From: Albula goreensis
Lineage: Eukaryota; Chordata; Actinopteri; Albuliformes; Albulidae
DNA: 64,000 nucleotides
Direction of reading: 5' to 3'
Assembly: GCA_022829145.1 (NCBI GenBank)
Contig: CM040741.1
Coordinates: 50,500,180-50,564,179, forward strand
Under the pieces are notes generated by a model. The model did not search any database, had not been told where the DNA came from, and saw nothing but the letters and a program-made list of their open reading frames with translations. How positions within the stretch are numbered: the stretch's first letter is position 1; each line of letters begins with the position of its first letter. Shown one piece after another: positions 51,121-62,900 of the stretch. The position numbers were made by a program, and so were the translations under genes.

Positions 51121-53249
51121 ACAGACATCTTTACCCAATAACATAGACAGAAGTTCTCCTAATTGTTGCGATGTCTCTTGCTCACAGCATACATACAAAA
51201 AGGTTTACTGCACTCTTGCTGCCTTCCAACAATTTGGTGTGATCTGACTTTTACATTAGAAAACCAGAGAGTTTTCAGTAAATGTGTAGATTTCATGGCA
51301 GAAATGGTGGTGGCATAGATTAATTTGTAAATGGGACAGAAATCACACACAGAAAACAAGCAACCTGTGTTAGTGGAAAGAAGTGTGATATCTGTTTATT
51401 ATTAATGATCCCTGATTTTTGGAGCGTTTTGCAAATAAATCATTTTTGAATTTTCTTCCATGAATACATTTTTCAAGCTATGTGCATGAAGTTTACAGAA
51501 GAAATTTGCATCATGGCAATCATTCCCCTACCTCACATTATTTTAAAGCTAAAAAAGACTAGACTGCAAAATGGAAATTATGAAATTATAATGGTATTAT
51601 TACTATGATATAATATTGGTAGCAAACAATGAACTAAATAATTTTTTTAAGGTGAAGGTATTGGATATTAATAGCCTAAATTTTGAACATTGAAGATAAG
51701 TACAGCTCAAATTTATGACCACACAACATTGTTTATTTAGTTTTTATGTACCACAGCTGAGCATTATGGCACAGATTACATTTATTTGCACATTTTGAGC
51801 CATACAATTATGTGAAATGATAATTGTTTTTGAACTGAGATTGAACATACTCACATAGTGTTTTTTTTAATGATCACCCAGTGTCTTTCGGGTAGTAAGG
51901 AAATACCTCTTTCATCTATTATGAATTGCTTGTGTTGTGGGTATAGTATGGTTTAAACATTGCATTCTATTACTTCTTTATACAATTTGTCAGTTCTCTG
52001 TATCTTTTCTTTATCTTGTACCTCTTTTTGCATGTCTGAATTACCCCTAAATGTCCCCACCTGGAAAGAAAATTATCTTGTGATTAAAAACACGTTTGCA
52101 ATCAGTACAATTAACACACTTTTGATGTACAGAGCAACTGCTGTTTTTCATTATTTATACCATAAGAATTACACTCGTTTTCTGCAGCAGCAAAGGCCGT
52201 CCCCATGGGTCTGTCCTTCCTCTGCTTCTGATCATTGTGATTCTCATTACCATGGAGAGCAACCACTACGCGCAGTGACTCAAGAGTATATTTGCCTCTG
52301 AAGAGAAGCGCAGAGTTCCTTTGATGAAGGGAAACCAGCAGGAGGTCCTGAAGACTTCAGCCTCATTTTCAGACAATTAGTTCACAACCTCCCCCTAAAT
52401 GTGGCACCCTGGTACTTTCACAGAACTGGAAAAACATACTGAATTGTGCGTAACTGGTGAGGCATGGCGGAACAGTCAGCACAGCCCTTTATAAAATTCA
52501 TGAATATGTAGAAGGAAGAAAGACTGACCTTATCTTAGATTGTGTATTTACATGCATCCATCTTTAACTGCCTCCCCAAAATTTGCAATTTACAGTCTAT
52601 ATAGATAATATCACTCCTCAGCAAATATAACCCCAAATATAATCAAGACCATTATATAAGAGTATAATTCTCATTTACCTACAGAGTGACTGTTGCTCAT
52701 TAATTACACAGTTCAAAAAGTGTCAGTAATAACTCAGGACATAATTTTAATGAACAGCCATAAGGCAGAACTAGGCCAGATCTGCAAATGTATTATTAGA
52801 AGCTTTATAATCTTGAACTTGGATTAGAAGGTAGCCAATGTAATTACTCTGATAGAGGATCAATAGGCTTATGATACCATTATCACTTCACAGACAAATA
52901 TACATAGAGCTCAAAATTACTGGCAATAAATATGCATGGCAACAAGTAGAAGTGTTTGTAACCAAATTTCACCAAGGTCAGTTGCATGAAGCAGTGCTCA
53001 GGATCATACATACAAAGGAACATTCCATGAGTTTACTTTTTTCTCTCTGTAACTAACAAAATGCTGTTTCACAACTTAGATGAAAAAAATGGAGAATCCC
53101 TCTAGTGTAACACATGGGCATGCATATCTCCAGATCTGCAGGCTTCCAGTAGATATAACACCAATTGGCATTATATCAACTGGGACTTATTAAAAAGTAA
53201 ATTGGCACCATGTCTGTGTGTTGAAAAAGTCTGAAACACAATAAGAGAA
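51121..53249. other. Non-coding, no recognised gene
   Basis: AT-rich unique sequence with no supported feature. A 113-codon frame at 51960-52301 has no recognisable domain. Confidence 0.6.
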
Positions 53250-53660
53250 TAATTGTAGTTATTAAAGCTAACTGTCTTTTAATGAGTTTGGAAATTCATC
53301 TTAATCAGCCTATTCATTCATATCCTTTCTTTTAATGAATTAAATTGTCACTATTACAATGACACTGTGTGTCTAAAAGACAAGCCAGACTAAATTTCCC
53401 TCTAAATGCTCTGCCATTATCAGGGGTTGTGCCAGTTAAGATAAATGATGACAGAAGAAATAAATTAGCAGAGACATTTTTTTAAAACTATCACATCATA
53501 ATGCTGGAGCAGGGTGTGATGTCTTGTATTTGGATTGATAAAACTGATCATGGGGGATATTTCTGATTGAGTCCCATCAGCAGAACTAAAGGGAAAGGAG
53601 GTGTAAATCATAAGGTACATTTCACAGTGGCATCAGGAGGTATTTTAACTCAGAGGGTTT
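53250..53660. promoter_or_regulatory. Candidate conserved regulatory stretch
   Basis: Repeat-free sequence with 'cttttaatgagtttgg', 'catcttaatcagcc', 'tttaatgaattaaattgtcac' and 'tttggattgataaaactgatc'. Dense TAAT and GATA-like cores are present. The call is by composition only. Confidence 0.28.
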
Positions 53661-54970
53661 GATATCACATTAAATAATGAGCCATGTTATGTCTTTTATT
53701 CAAAGCTTATTTGAGTGTTGAAGACAAGGCCTGAGGACACAGTCCTGGATAGCAGTCAAAATTACAAGCCTGGTTGTGCTATTATGAGTTTATTTTACAT
53801 TCAATAATATGGACAAACAATGAATGTATTAGCATGTTAATGTTAACAATATGTAACCAGTCCAGTTATACAATATTCAATCAGTCTCTTGAGGACCTCA
53901 AATGGGCCACCCTTGCTCATGAATGGGGCTTCTATTGGCTGCTATTCATTTTTGTAGATTACATATTCTGTCAATTTTGAGCTACTGAATTAATGAAAAC
54001 AAGCTTCTGTGTGCCAACATACCTCCATACATGTGTATGTGCTTTCAGTGACATAGATGTAATCAGTGCCTCAATTGGAAAACAAACTATCTGGGAATTT
54101 GAGAATTGGAATATTTTATTGGTTGGGGGAGGAAAACAACCACACTAGCAGTAAATGAGATGAGCTATCTAGAGCCAAAGTTATCAGCTTAGAAAACAAA
54201 ATGAACAAGTTTAGCTGAAGTCTGTTCCTAGACCTTGAGCCTGACTACAGTTGCTCAGAAACCTGCAGGTCAGGACATTCTCTTGAGTCATGGAAGGGGT
54301 TTCAGTAAAAAATAATGTCCTGTATGCAAGATACTTTAAACTTCCATCATTCACACAAGACAAATTAAGCAATGGATCTGACACATGAACTGCACCTCAA
54401 ATGCAGTGCACATGTAGCTACTTTGACATGAAATATTTCATTACATATCTGAATTTACTGCAGGCTACAAAGAACGTCCTTCATTGATTTACTATTCAGT
54501 TATTCCTGGGCATCTAGAAAACAAATGTGTGAGGTTTTTACATTCCATTAAATTGCATTAAATTAACCTAATTAAGCAAATGCTCTGGATATAATTGACT
54601 TAATATGGACCTGTATTTGTGACAGGGAAATCCTCAGTAAAGTAGTTGGCATGTAAAAAAGTGAAATACATTTTGGACACATTTTTTGACTTCACTTAAT
54701 AAAGAAATCATGAAAAATGAAAACAACATTCACTTTTGAAAAAAAAAGCCTGACAGGGATTCTATAAATGAAAAATAAAATCATTAAATATATTAAAAAT
54801 CACATTACAAACAGTTTTACATTGTTATGGAGGGAACATTTCTCTTCATAATTTCTCTTTAGCAGCTTCCATTATGCATTCCTTCTGTACCCTTCAAGTA
54901 AGGTAACTATATGCTTGAGGTTAGGTTATCTGTGAAACTACAACTAAAGTAGTTGAAGCAAACTCCAAGT
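53661..54970. other. Non-coding, no recognised gene
   Basis: AT-rich sequence. 54490-54620 is TAAT-dense ('cattaaattaacctaattaagc') and could be a small regulatory element. Confidence 0.55.
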
Positions 54971-55054
54971 TAAAGAGAGGGGGAAGGAAACAGAGAGTGT
55001 GGGGGACAGGGAAGGAGAGAACATAGAGAAATAGAGACAGAATGAAAGAGAGTG
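54971..55054 (+). repeat. Purine-rich (GA) tract
   Basis: Interrupted GA/GGA/AGAG units, nearly all purine on the plus strand. Such tracts are low-complexity and can form triplex DNA. Confidence 0.7.
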
Positions 55055-55521
55055 AGTTTCTAAATCAATGAGTCTCCAGCAGAGATGATAACAGCTAAAG
55101 AATAGGTAAACTAAAGTGGGTTTAGAACACTGAAATTAAGGAAAGACAATTGTATATCCTCACCTAACTTCCATTCACATTTGGAATCGCATTGTTGGAA
55201 CATGGAAACGCCTCATTCACTGGCTGAAGAGAAACACAGCAGGGGCTGCAGGTGTGATGTATGGGAAGGCAATGCATCAGGTCTCAGGTCTCAGCTGAGT
55301 CTTCTGGTTTTCAACAGTTCAGGCTTCTTCTCAGTTTCACATTGCCAGAGACCTGCAGGGCAAAATTAAGGCCTCCCACAACCATTCCAGCCTCTTATTT
55401 GTGCTTCTGTCTTTATTTCTGTTTATTTGTGTCTGAAATGATTATAAAATGGCCTTTACAAGTTTTGTAATTTTTAAGTTTTGTGTGTGGCTCATACTAC
55501 CACTGCTGTTGTTTTGTAATG

Positions 55522-55633
<112 letters not shown>

Positions 55634-55678
55634 AGGGGCAAATGTCCCCCCCAGTTTCATAGGGACCCCGCTCTGTTC

Positions 55679-55728
55679 ATATATATATATCTCCTGTACG
55701 GCTGTGTGTGTGTGTGTGTGTGTCTGCA

Positions 55729-55759
<31 letters not shown>

Positions 55760-55792
55760 GTTTGTGTGCATGTCTGTTTTGTTTTGTTTTTA
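55679..55792 (+). repeat. Compound (AT)n, (TG)n, (TTTTG)n tract
   Basis: (AT)6 at 55679-55690, interrupted TG units at about 55702-55770, and TTTTG units at about 55774-55788. With the tract at 55525 this makes a clustered compound microsatellite spanning about 265 bp. Confidence 0.9.
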
Positions 55793-56700
55793 TTGATTTC
55801 CAGACAAGGGACCAAACAAAGTCAAATTGGGCTCTGGAGAGCAAATAACAATAGGGATGGAAGCATCTGTGAAAAGCTACAATTCACCTGCAATTCTCTA
55901 TCCAAATACACCCTCTAATCCAAAACTAATTTCAAACTGAATTCAACATCAAAAAAAAGAATCATGGCTATTTAAAAGGACAATACAATATTCACTCAGT
56001 CCAGAATGTATTATTATATTTCATCTCAAGAGAAACTATCCTACAAAATCTGAGTGTATGTGGATAGGCCCTATGGTATGGTATTTTCTTTGGATTGAGC
56101 CAGTGCTTTGCTAAAGTGTCGCCCAGTGAGGGGGGGCAGGAAAGTTCAAGTGTTTCAACATCCCACAACAGCAACCCCAACAGGTCGAAAAAAGCATCCA
56201 CAGTCTGCCTGAAGAAACCTGCAGCTGCATTTAAATAGTTCACAGGAGGACTTGTGCATTCCCTAGCTCTCCCCAAAAGACAGCAGAAATTATAGCAATG
56301 AGCACAGATTTGGTATACATGACAGGTGCAACGTCTTACAACTGATTTAAAACGCACCATGACCACAACAACACCCGCAAAGATATTTCCAGCAACATGC
56401 CAGCAGTGCAACAGGAAAAATGTGGAAGCAAAAAGCCACTTTCGCCTCTGAAGTAATAAAGGGGCGTAGAAGCGCAATGTCTGGGAGTGTTCTCTGAAAA
56501 CAAATTTGTGTACCATGCAAATTATGGGGCACAATACCAGAATTGCAATTTTTGTCCAAAGTGAAACCCTTGCGCTTAAGAGGACTCAAAAGCAGGTCTA
56601 TTCAGGTCTATTCGGTTCTGTTAATGATCTATGTAAACAGAACCGAGGAAGCCAGGAAAATATGAGACCTATGCTCTTTAAATGTTTATTCTTTTAATGC
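55793..56700. other. Non-coding; holds the longest open frame (unsupported)
   Basis: A 180-codon minus-strand frame (55992-56534) is the longest in the window. The protein has no domain I recognise and an odd composition (rich in Cys, His and Phe). One frame of this length is roughly what chance predicts for 64 kb. The block is somewhat GC-richer than its flanks and precedes a LINE relic, so it may be old element DNA. At 56595-56645, 'caggtctattcaggtctattcgg' is a short direct duplication. Confidence 0.45.
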
Positions 56701-56928
56701 TTGGAACATGATGGATGCAGACTATTAATCTTGGCTGATTTCAACATCTCTGTTGATCCCGATAGTATGGAATATATAATTCCATGGAGAAGAATGCATT
56801 ACCACCAACAACTTTTCAAACAGCAGTACTCCTTCCTTAATATGACTGATCCAACGTTCACAGATAAGTGGGATTTCCGCTCCAAGCATAGAATAATGTC
56901 ATACCTGACAAAAATCAGCGATCGCTGA
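56701..56928 (+). pseudogene. Decayed LINE endonuclease fragment
   Basis: The frame reads CRLLILADFNISVDPD, where L-(x)-DFN matches the (G)DFN motif of APE-type endonucleases of non-LTR retrotransposons (DFN codons at 56737-56745). Downstream, PTFTDKWDFRSKHRIMSYL lines up loosely with the '(Y)TF...(S)RIDYFL' end of the same domain in L1/Tx1-like elements. The intervening part is short, so the copy is internally deleted. The start is not a real initiation codon, and no reverse transcriptase follows. Family-level placement is tentative. Confidence 0.5.
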
Positions 56929-59479
56929 TTGGGACTGTTATGGGGCAGACATTTTACACACTCGCAATACATTATTACGTAAGGACAATAAATTTAACTG
57001 ACTGTCAAATAATTATCATCAATATATTTAGCTAGATAGGCTCCCATGACCATAACAGACTAAAACAAGCAAGTTAACCAGCACTAGTGCACTAGATAGA
57101 ATTGATTATATTTTAAAGGTCATAACTATTCAAACAATAAAATACATAACTATCAGTGAATGCGCTTTTCTGTCAGTGTTACAGTATGACATTGTACAAT
57201 TCAGGATATCCTTGAACCATAAGAATGAACGAGTCTGTCTTTATTTAAAGCAAAGGTCCGATGGGAGAAAGTCCTTGGAGCGGTAGTTAGAAGGGCTGAT
57301 GTCACGGTTACAGTGCTGATAAGGAGCTGGAATGGATAGCTGCTCCACTGCAGTTTCTAGGCTGTTGCTGACCGGAGCCTGCCTCACCTCCATCCATAAC
57401 TTAATGTATATTACACATATATTACCTATTTCAAGTATTTATACATTTTCCCTTGGTTCACATGTGGGCCTGTTCATAGTTTATGGCCATGGTGAATAAA
57501 TGGATCAAAATATACCAATCAAAATTGATCAGAAATCTTTGAGAGGAAAGGGTTGACAAGGGCTATGGCTTCTGGGATGTATAAATTAATACACAATTAG
57601 TTAGTTGATTAAAACACAACCAGATATTGCAAATGAAGTCTTTGAAAGAGTGAATGGCTCCTGTTTAAAGTGGCAGAGCTCACTCTGAGTAATTTTACCT
57701 TCAACTTTTCCAAAATTAAAATATTAAAGAAATACGGCAGTCGAACTGAGTTACACTTAGTTGTGGACTCCACCCAGTCATTTAGGATTGCTTCATAATA
57801 ATGTCACTTGTGTAAATTTAATTTGGATGTCATTCCCCAAAATGATTAAACTTGATTCTGTGAATTTAATGTCTCTTATTTCAGTTGACTTTCATTTTGT
57901 TTCCATTGATTTGAGTTTTGTTTCTGAATGTAGTTACTATGATTTTAGTTGCCATGAGATTCCATTACTTAAGTTTCTGTAACTTTAGTTATTTTCTGTG
58001 TTGTCAGCTTCCATAGCTGATAGTTTCAATGATGTTCAGTTGCAGTCTCCTTGGGGGAGAAGATTCATGACAGGGATGTACGGACAGGATTGACTGTTTT
58101 ATATATAAAGAGATCTTGAGCTTCAGCTTCACTTGAGACTTTAAAAATACATGGATATGTTGAAAAACTCAAGACACAGGCTTTGACTGGAGCTGCTAAT
58201 AACCCCCCACAGAGCGACTTGGCTCTTCCACAGGGATGAACAGGCTTTCATCTGACACCCTCTAATGCTTCCCATCACTGTCCTCTCAATAACAGCACCC
58301 AGGATGACTGTCTGGTTGACCATGCAGAACAAACCATAGTCTGTCTTCTAAAGTTACCTCTTTAAGGCCTTTAGCCCTCAAGCCTTCATACCATGACATC
58401 ATCATACAATCATTCCAGGGCCTGTGGGACTGAGCATAGAAATGAACTGTAACACTGAGGAATGCATCTCACATTCATTATGAGATGTGACTTCTGCACT
58501 CATCTTGAACAGGCGATAGTGCTATCGTAGTTCCTCACAAGACTTCTGTGATATGTATAGTTTTAGATATGGTAATAAAGGCATGTATCGGTTATGCAAG
58601 AAATGTACATCCATTATTGTAATAATTACGCAGACAAGGGTTTAATGTTTTAATGCATCTAGAAATATTTTCATGGACATGGAGCTGATGGTGACTGAAT
58701 ACCCTATGAATAATGTTCATTAAATCCTGTTTACCACACTTGAATTCTAGTGTGTCTCATCACACTGTAATCATCTTTATGCATCAATAGTGAAAGTATA
58801 TAACCCAGAAATTATTTCAGAGCAAGTAATTTATTGAAGGCGTTTGCATTTATGACATTCCTTGCTCTGAATGTTTTTTTTTCTTTCTCCCACTTTTTTA
58901 TTTTTGGAACAAGAGATTTTTTCTATGTCAAAATAAATCTACATATTGTTCATCTGTGTAATATATAATGGTTCCTTTGGGCCTTTCACTAGTGAATGCA
59001 CATAGTCATGTCCTCACGAATCTGGACAAACCATAAGTATCACATTACAGAAGGAGAATGCCATATCGCTTTGACAATTTGCAGATACAGAGACAGCACA
59101 AACACACAAAGGATACAGGAAGCTCTCTCTTTCTGTCAGCAGCCCATGACTGGGTAGAGCACTTAGCAGATGAGTTTCAGGAACTAGCACTAATTCAAGA
59201 CATCCATCCTGTAGCCAATTAGTCACTGAAATGAACAGGAAAAAATATAGTGTATCTTAAAAATACAGTTAAAAGTTCACAGTAATTTGTTGTGCACTGA
59301 TTTGCAAAACTGAGGTCTGTGCCAGATACATGGATGATGTATGCAGCTATAAAGATAGAGGATGTAATAAGAGTAAATCAATACAGTCTCTATGAACATA
59401 GTCATCAGAATAATCATACGATTTCTGCAAGTACGACACATGTACTAGGAATTTTCTTTGGTGGCTTAGTGCATATAAC
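56929..59479. other. Non-coding, no recognised gene
   Basis: AT-rich unique sequence. The left part (to about 57100) may still be LINE debris. No supported RNA or coding feature. Confidence 0.55.
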
Positions 59480-59830
59480 ATAGATACAGTAAACAAACAG
59501 ATAAACATACACAAATATTTTGAAATTTATAGACATATTGCACAAATGAAATTTACACAACTTTACAGATCAAAGACAGATGTAAAAATAAGATACAGGA
59601 GTTTTGTGCAATACAAAATATACATATATACAGTATGCAATAATTTACAATAACATGGTTTGAATGCAAAAAGTATTGTGCAATTTTGGAATTTAGTGAT
59701 TGAATCAGAGAGAAGCTTTTGGGACAAGTGGTGGCAGGGGTGGAGGCTTAACAATGGTCTTCCGTACACACTGCTGTCTGTAACTGTGCAATATTTCCAT
59801 GGATGGGATGTCACAGCTGATTATTCACTT
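59480..59830. repeat. Possible retroposon fragment
   Basis: 'tgtgcaatacaaaatatac', 'cagtatgcaataatttac' and 'aaaaagtattgtgcaattttgg' read like A/T-rich untranslated parts of fish non-LTR elements. The next phrase ('agtggtggcaggggtggagg') also has that feel. This is a pattern impression without a boundary or duplication. Confidence 0.25.
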
Positions 59831-59989
59831 CCTCCTTACAAAAATTGTGTATTTGATTGAATCTAGTCCATTAATTACCTAATTTTTCTGCCTTGGTTGG
59901 AGCCACATGATAACATGTTGAGTAAATTACACTGTCATATTGCAGTACTGTAGTATAATTTTAAAAAGCCCAAAAACAATATTTTGAGG

Positions 59990-60260
59990 TAAACGGATGA
60001 ATGAGTTAAGCCTCTGGCACCACCCTGGGCTTTGAAACCCTGGGCTTTTTTCAGTGACTTCATCAGCATTATTAATGGGCTTGGATTTGGCCATGGATAT
60101 CCCTGCCTGTTTCAAACAAAAGAGAGAGCCTTCAGAGAAAAGAGTCCTTCCGCCACCTTCAAGAAATCCCCCATGCCGCACAGCTCAAAAACGGCATCTT
60201 CTGATTTTATTTTTTTCTCACGTTATTTTTGGTTTTTTTAAAAGATTATAAATAAACGTT
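59990..60260. promoter_or_regulatory. Candidate regulatory stretch with 15-bp tandem duplication
   Basis: CCCTGGGCTTT occurs at 60023 and 60038, a 15-bp period. The surrounding sequence is repeat-free and GC-balanced ('cagcattattaatgggcttgg'). Confidence 0.25.
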
Positions 60261-61239
60261 TTGGCTGCTTTGTAAAAATGAGTAAAGGTGTTTTTTATAC
60301 CTCAATATTTTGATGGTATTCCATGCCACAGTCTCCTATATGCCTCAACCAATTACAATTCATAAAGTAAAACACACAAACAAAATATGGCATGAGCTAT
60401 TCTGTCAATTACCCAACATACATTTGTAATAACTGAAAAGGGATCCACTGCTTTCATTTGAAATGATATAGCCAAAAACAAAACTGTACCTACACCTGGG
60501 TATAAGAGTTAGGGGATGTGCAACAAATGTTGTTCTTATTGATGTGCATCACCCTTCCTTTAGTGATCAGTTACTTATGCCTAAAGAGTGCCTTTAAACC
60601 TGCCAAAACACCGTAACTGTGGAATTTTCAGACAAACATTATCTTTGTTAAGTTAATGTATGAACAACAAATGCTAACTTTGCCCATAGAGCTAATTTAG
60701 ATACCTCCTAAACTTCCTCAGATTAATGTAAATCAAAGACTGATACTGCACTCTTTGTCACCATGGTTCCTCGGATACCTTAATTCACTTACTCCAAGAA
60801 TTCCACAGACTTTAACATTACATTTGTAATGTTCAGCTGCTTAATGATGACACTGTTTGCAACAGTTTGTCTGTGCCTCATTGATCTCATGTGCCAGAAA
60901 GATGTTCTTCACTGCCACCTCCACACAACTTATAATGGTGTAATTGGACAATCCTTTTTGCCCTGTTTTTGGACACGAGTAATATGGAAACCCTGCTGCC
61001 TATAAACATGGTGATAAAACATTTTGTTGCTTTATTTTGTCAGTATGCACCAATAAAGATGTTCATATGTGCATTACGTAAGGTAATTTAAAATATGAAG
61101 AGATGATTTGAGGTGACTGTCTCACCCCCCTGCCAAGGGTCTTACACATACATATGCAATAAAGATATCTCTTTTTCATGTAAAACTATTTAAATATGCA
61201 ATACTATACTATACTTGCTTTAATGAGGAGGAGTATTTT
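60261..61239. other. Non-coding, no recognised gene
   Basis: AT-rich unique sequence with no supported feature. Confidence 0.6.
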
Positions 61240-61590
61240 GGTCAGTTCAGTTCCATTTAAAACTGTCATGATAAGAGGCAAAACAATGAGAAAACTTTTT
61301 CAAACACTTTTTCAAGGTGCTGTTTGTCCCCAAGAAAGAAATGGTTGATGTATTCCGACAGCCAGGGAAAACATGACCTCCTCTCAACCTGTTGGGTTCC
61401 CTCGGGGAATGTCCATCTACAAGGCCAGCATCTGCAGTTCGTTACCCACATTGTTGCCCCTGGTGACAAGATCAATGTCTCAGGCAATATGCCCCCCCTC
61501 CTCCACTCAGTATCAATGGTGAGTCAGAGATTACTCTCAGGGGATCCTGAGGCTGACAGCAGAGTACTTTCCGTAGTTTGAAAGCAAATC
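61240..61590 (+). other. GC-richer block ending at a good splice donor
   Basis: One frame stays open from before 61324 to a consensus donor ATG|GTGAGT (GT at 61519). The peptide includes LLSTCWVPSGNVHLQGQHL and a Pro/Leu-rich end, which I do not recognise. The upstream acceptor (a T-rich tract ending 'ttcaag' at about 61315) is weak. It may be an exon, a conserved element or chance. Confidence 0.22.
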
Positions 61591-62533
61591 ATTTGTATTG
61601 TCTGTTAATGGAAGCATCAATACTCTTTGAGTGATGCACTGTGTTGTGGTTACATGTTAATACCAGTCACAGAGTGCCCTGGAATTGATGCTATCCAGCT
61701 CTGAATGTCAATCTGCTCCTGATTTACCCCCTTGCTTTTTTACCATCAATATGGGGTTTTTTGTTTAGATTCTGTGCTGTAAGGCTGATGTTTGAAGTTA
61801 ACCACATGGAGAATTTTATTATAGGGTGCAGCCAGTTGGCTTGTGCTGATAATGACAGACTTCTCCCACCTCTTTTGGTTTGCAGCCTGACTGCATCAAT
61901 GCCATTACCTCCAAAGGCACTGCATAATTGCCTATACAGGCCCCAGGGAGGTGGGGGCGGGCGGTGGTTTTGAGAAGTGTCCCAGTCTCATGACAAATAT
62001 GACTCCTCTAGGCTGTAAAATATCTTAGAGTGTGCAGGATCTGAAGTGTATTCTGCAGCAGCAACAAATTGAAAGTTAGAAGCAATGATTGGCCACATCT
62101 GTTTCATGCAAGAGTGCATACTTCTCTGGGCTCATCTGAATGGAGGACATGGTAGTGACAGGACTGACCTATCAACACAACTGAGAATTCCAAATCTGGA
62201 GACAAAATAAGATAAAAATTCCAGTGTGAAATTCTCGTCTGAAAAGGAAGTTTTCCAGCATTAAGGCAAAATAACACTGAAAAGGCAGCAGTATATCAGT
62301 CCCCGAGAAACTCATATAATTATACAAAAATGTAGTCTGCCATAATCCTACAAAGTAGAACCATGATCCAGATACAATGACCCCAAAATGAGCTTTTATA
62401 GGTCTAGAGATTATTAGTGCATGATAGCAAAACATAAAATGGAAGCAAAAATGAAAATGAGACACATTAGAAAGGAGAGTTTAAATTCTTTGGGGAGATG
62501 TAAAAACTACCTCCATTTGATTTAGAAAAAGCA
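61591..62533. other. Non-coding; possible regulatory stretch at 61600-62060
   Basis: Repeat-poor sequence with a G run (61951-61963). 61600-61900 has a balanced composition that could be conserved. No gene is visible. Confidence 0.5.
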
Positions 62534-62572
62534 CAAATAAATAAATAAATACATGAATAAATAAAATAAAAA
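62534..62572 (+). repeat. (AAAT)n microsatellite
   Basis: Interrupted AAAT/ATAA units. Confidence 0.85.
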
Positions 62573-62639
62573 GTTTATTCATTTCTCAAACGTCATTGAA
62601 ATATGAATTCAGACCTTGTGTCCTTCCAGCCAATCTGGT

Positions 62640-62900
62640 TTTCACCAGAGAGCTAGCAAGCAACGGAATGAATATTGCATCATAAAAAAAGGATGCGGTC
62701 GATCGCTTCACTAAAGGCAGCCTGTCGTTATTTATTCTGCATTCCCAAAAATCGTTTCATCTTTTCATCCCTCGAGCTGCCAAGATTGGCAGGGTTCGAT
62801 AACGAGGCCCAGAGTAACGAAGCCCAGCCTTTGAAAAGGATGCAAAGGCTTAACGAAGCAGCAAGTAGAATACATTCGATTTGATGTACAAGAGAAAAAC
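62640..62900. promoter_or_regulatory. CpG-containing, repeat-free block
   Basis: CpG dinucleotides are unusually frequent for this window ('gcggtcgatcgc', 'cctcgagc', 'ttcgataacgagg', 'gtaacgaagc', 'taacgaagcagc'). 'aacgaagc' occurs twice. In a methylated fish genome, CpG retention suggests recent insertion, hypomethylation or selection. A 69-codon frame covers part of it but resembles no known protein. Confidence 0.3.

Noticed and set aside
55992-56534. 180-codon minus-strand open frame as a gene
   Set aside because: It is the longest frame in the window, but about one of this length is expected by chance. It has no recognisable domain and no intron context.
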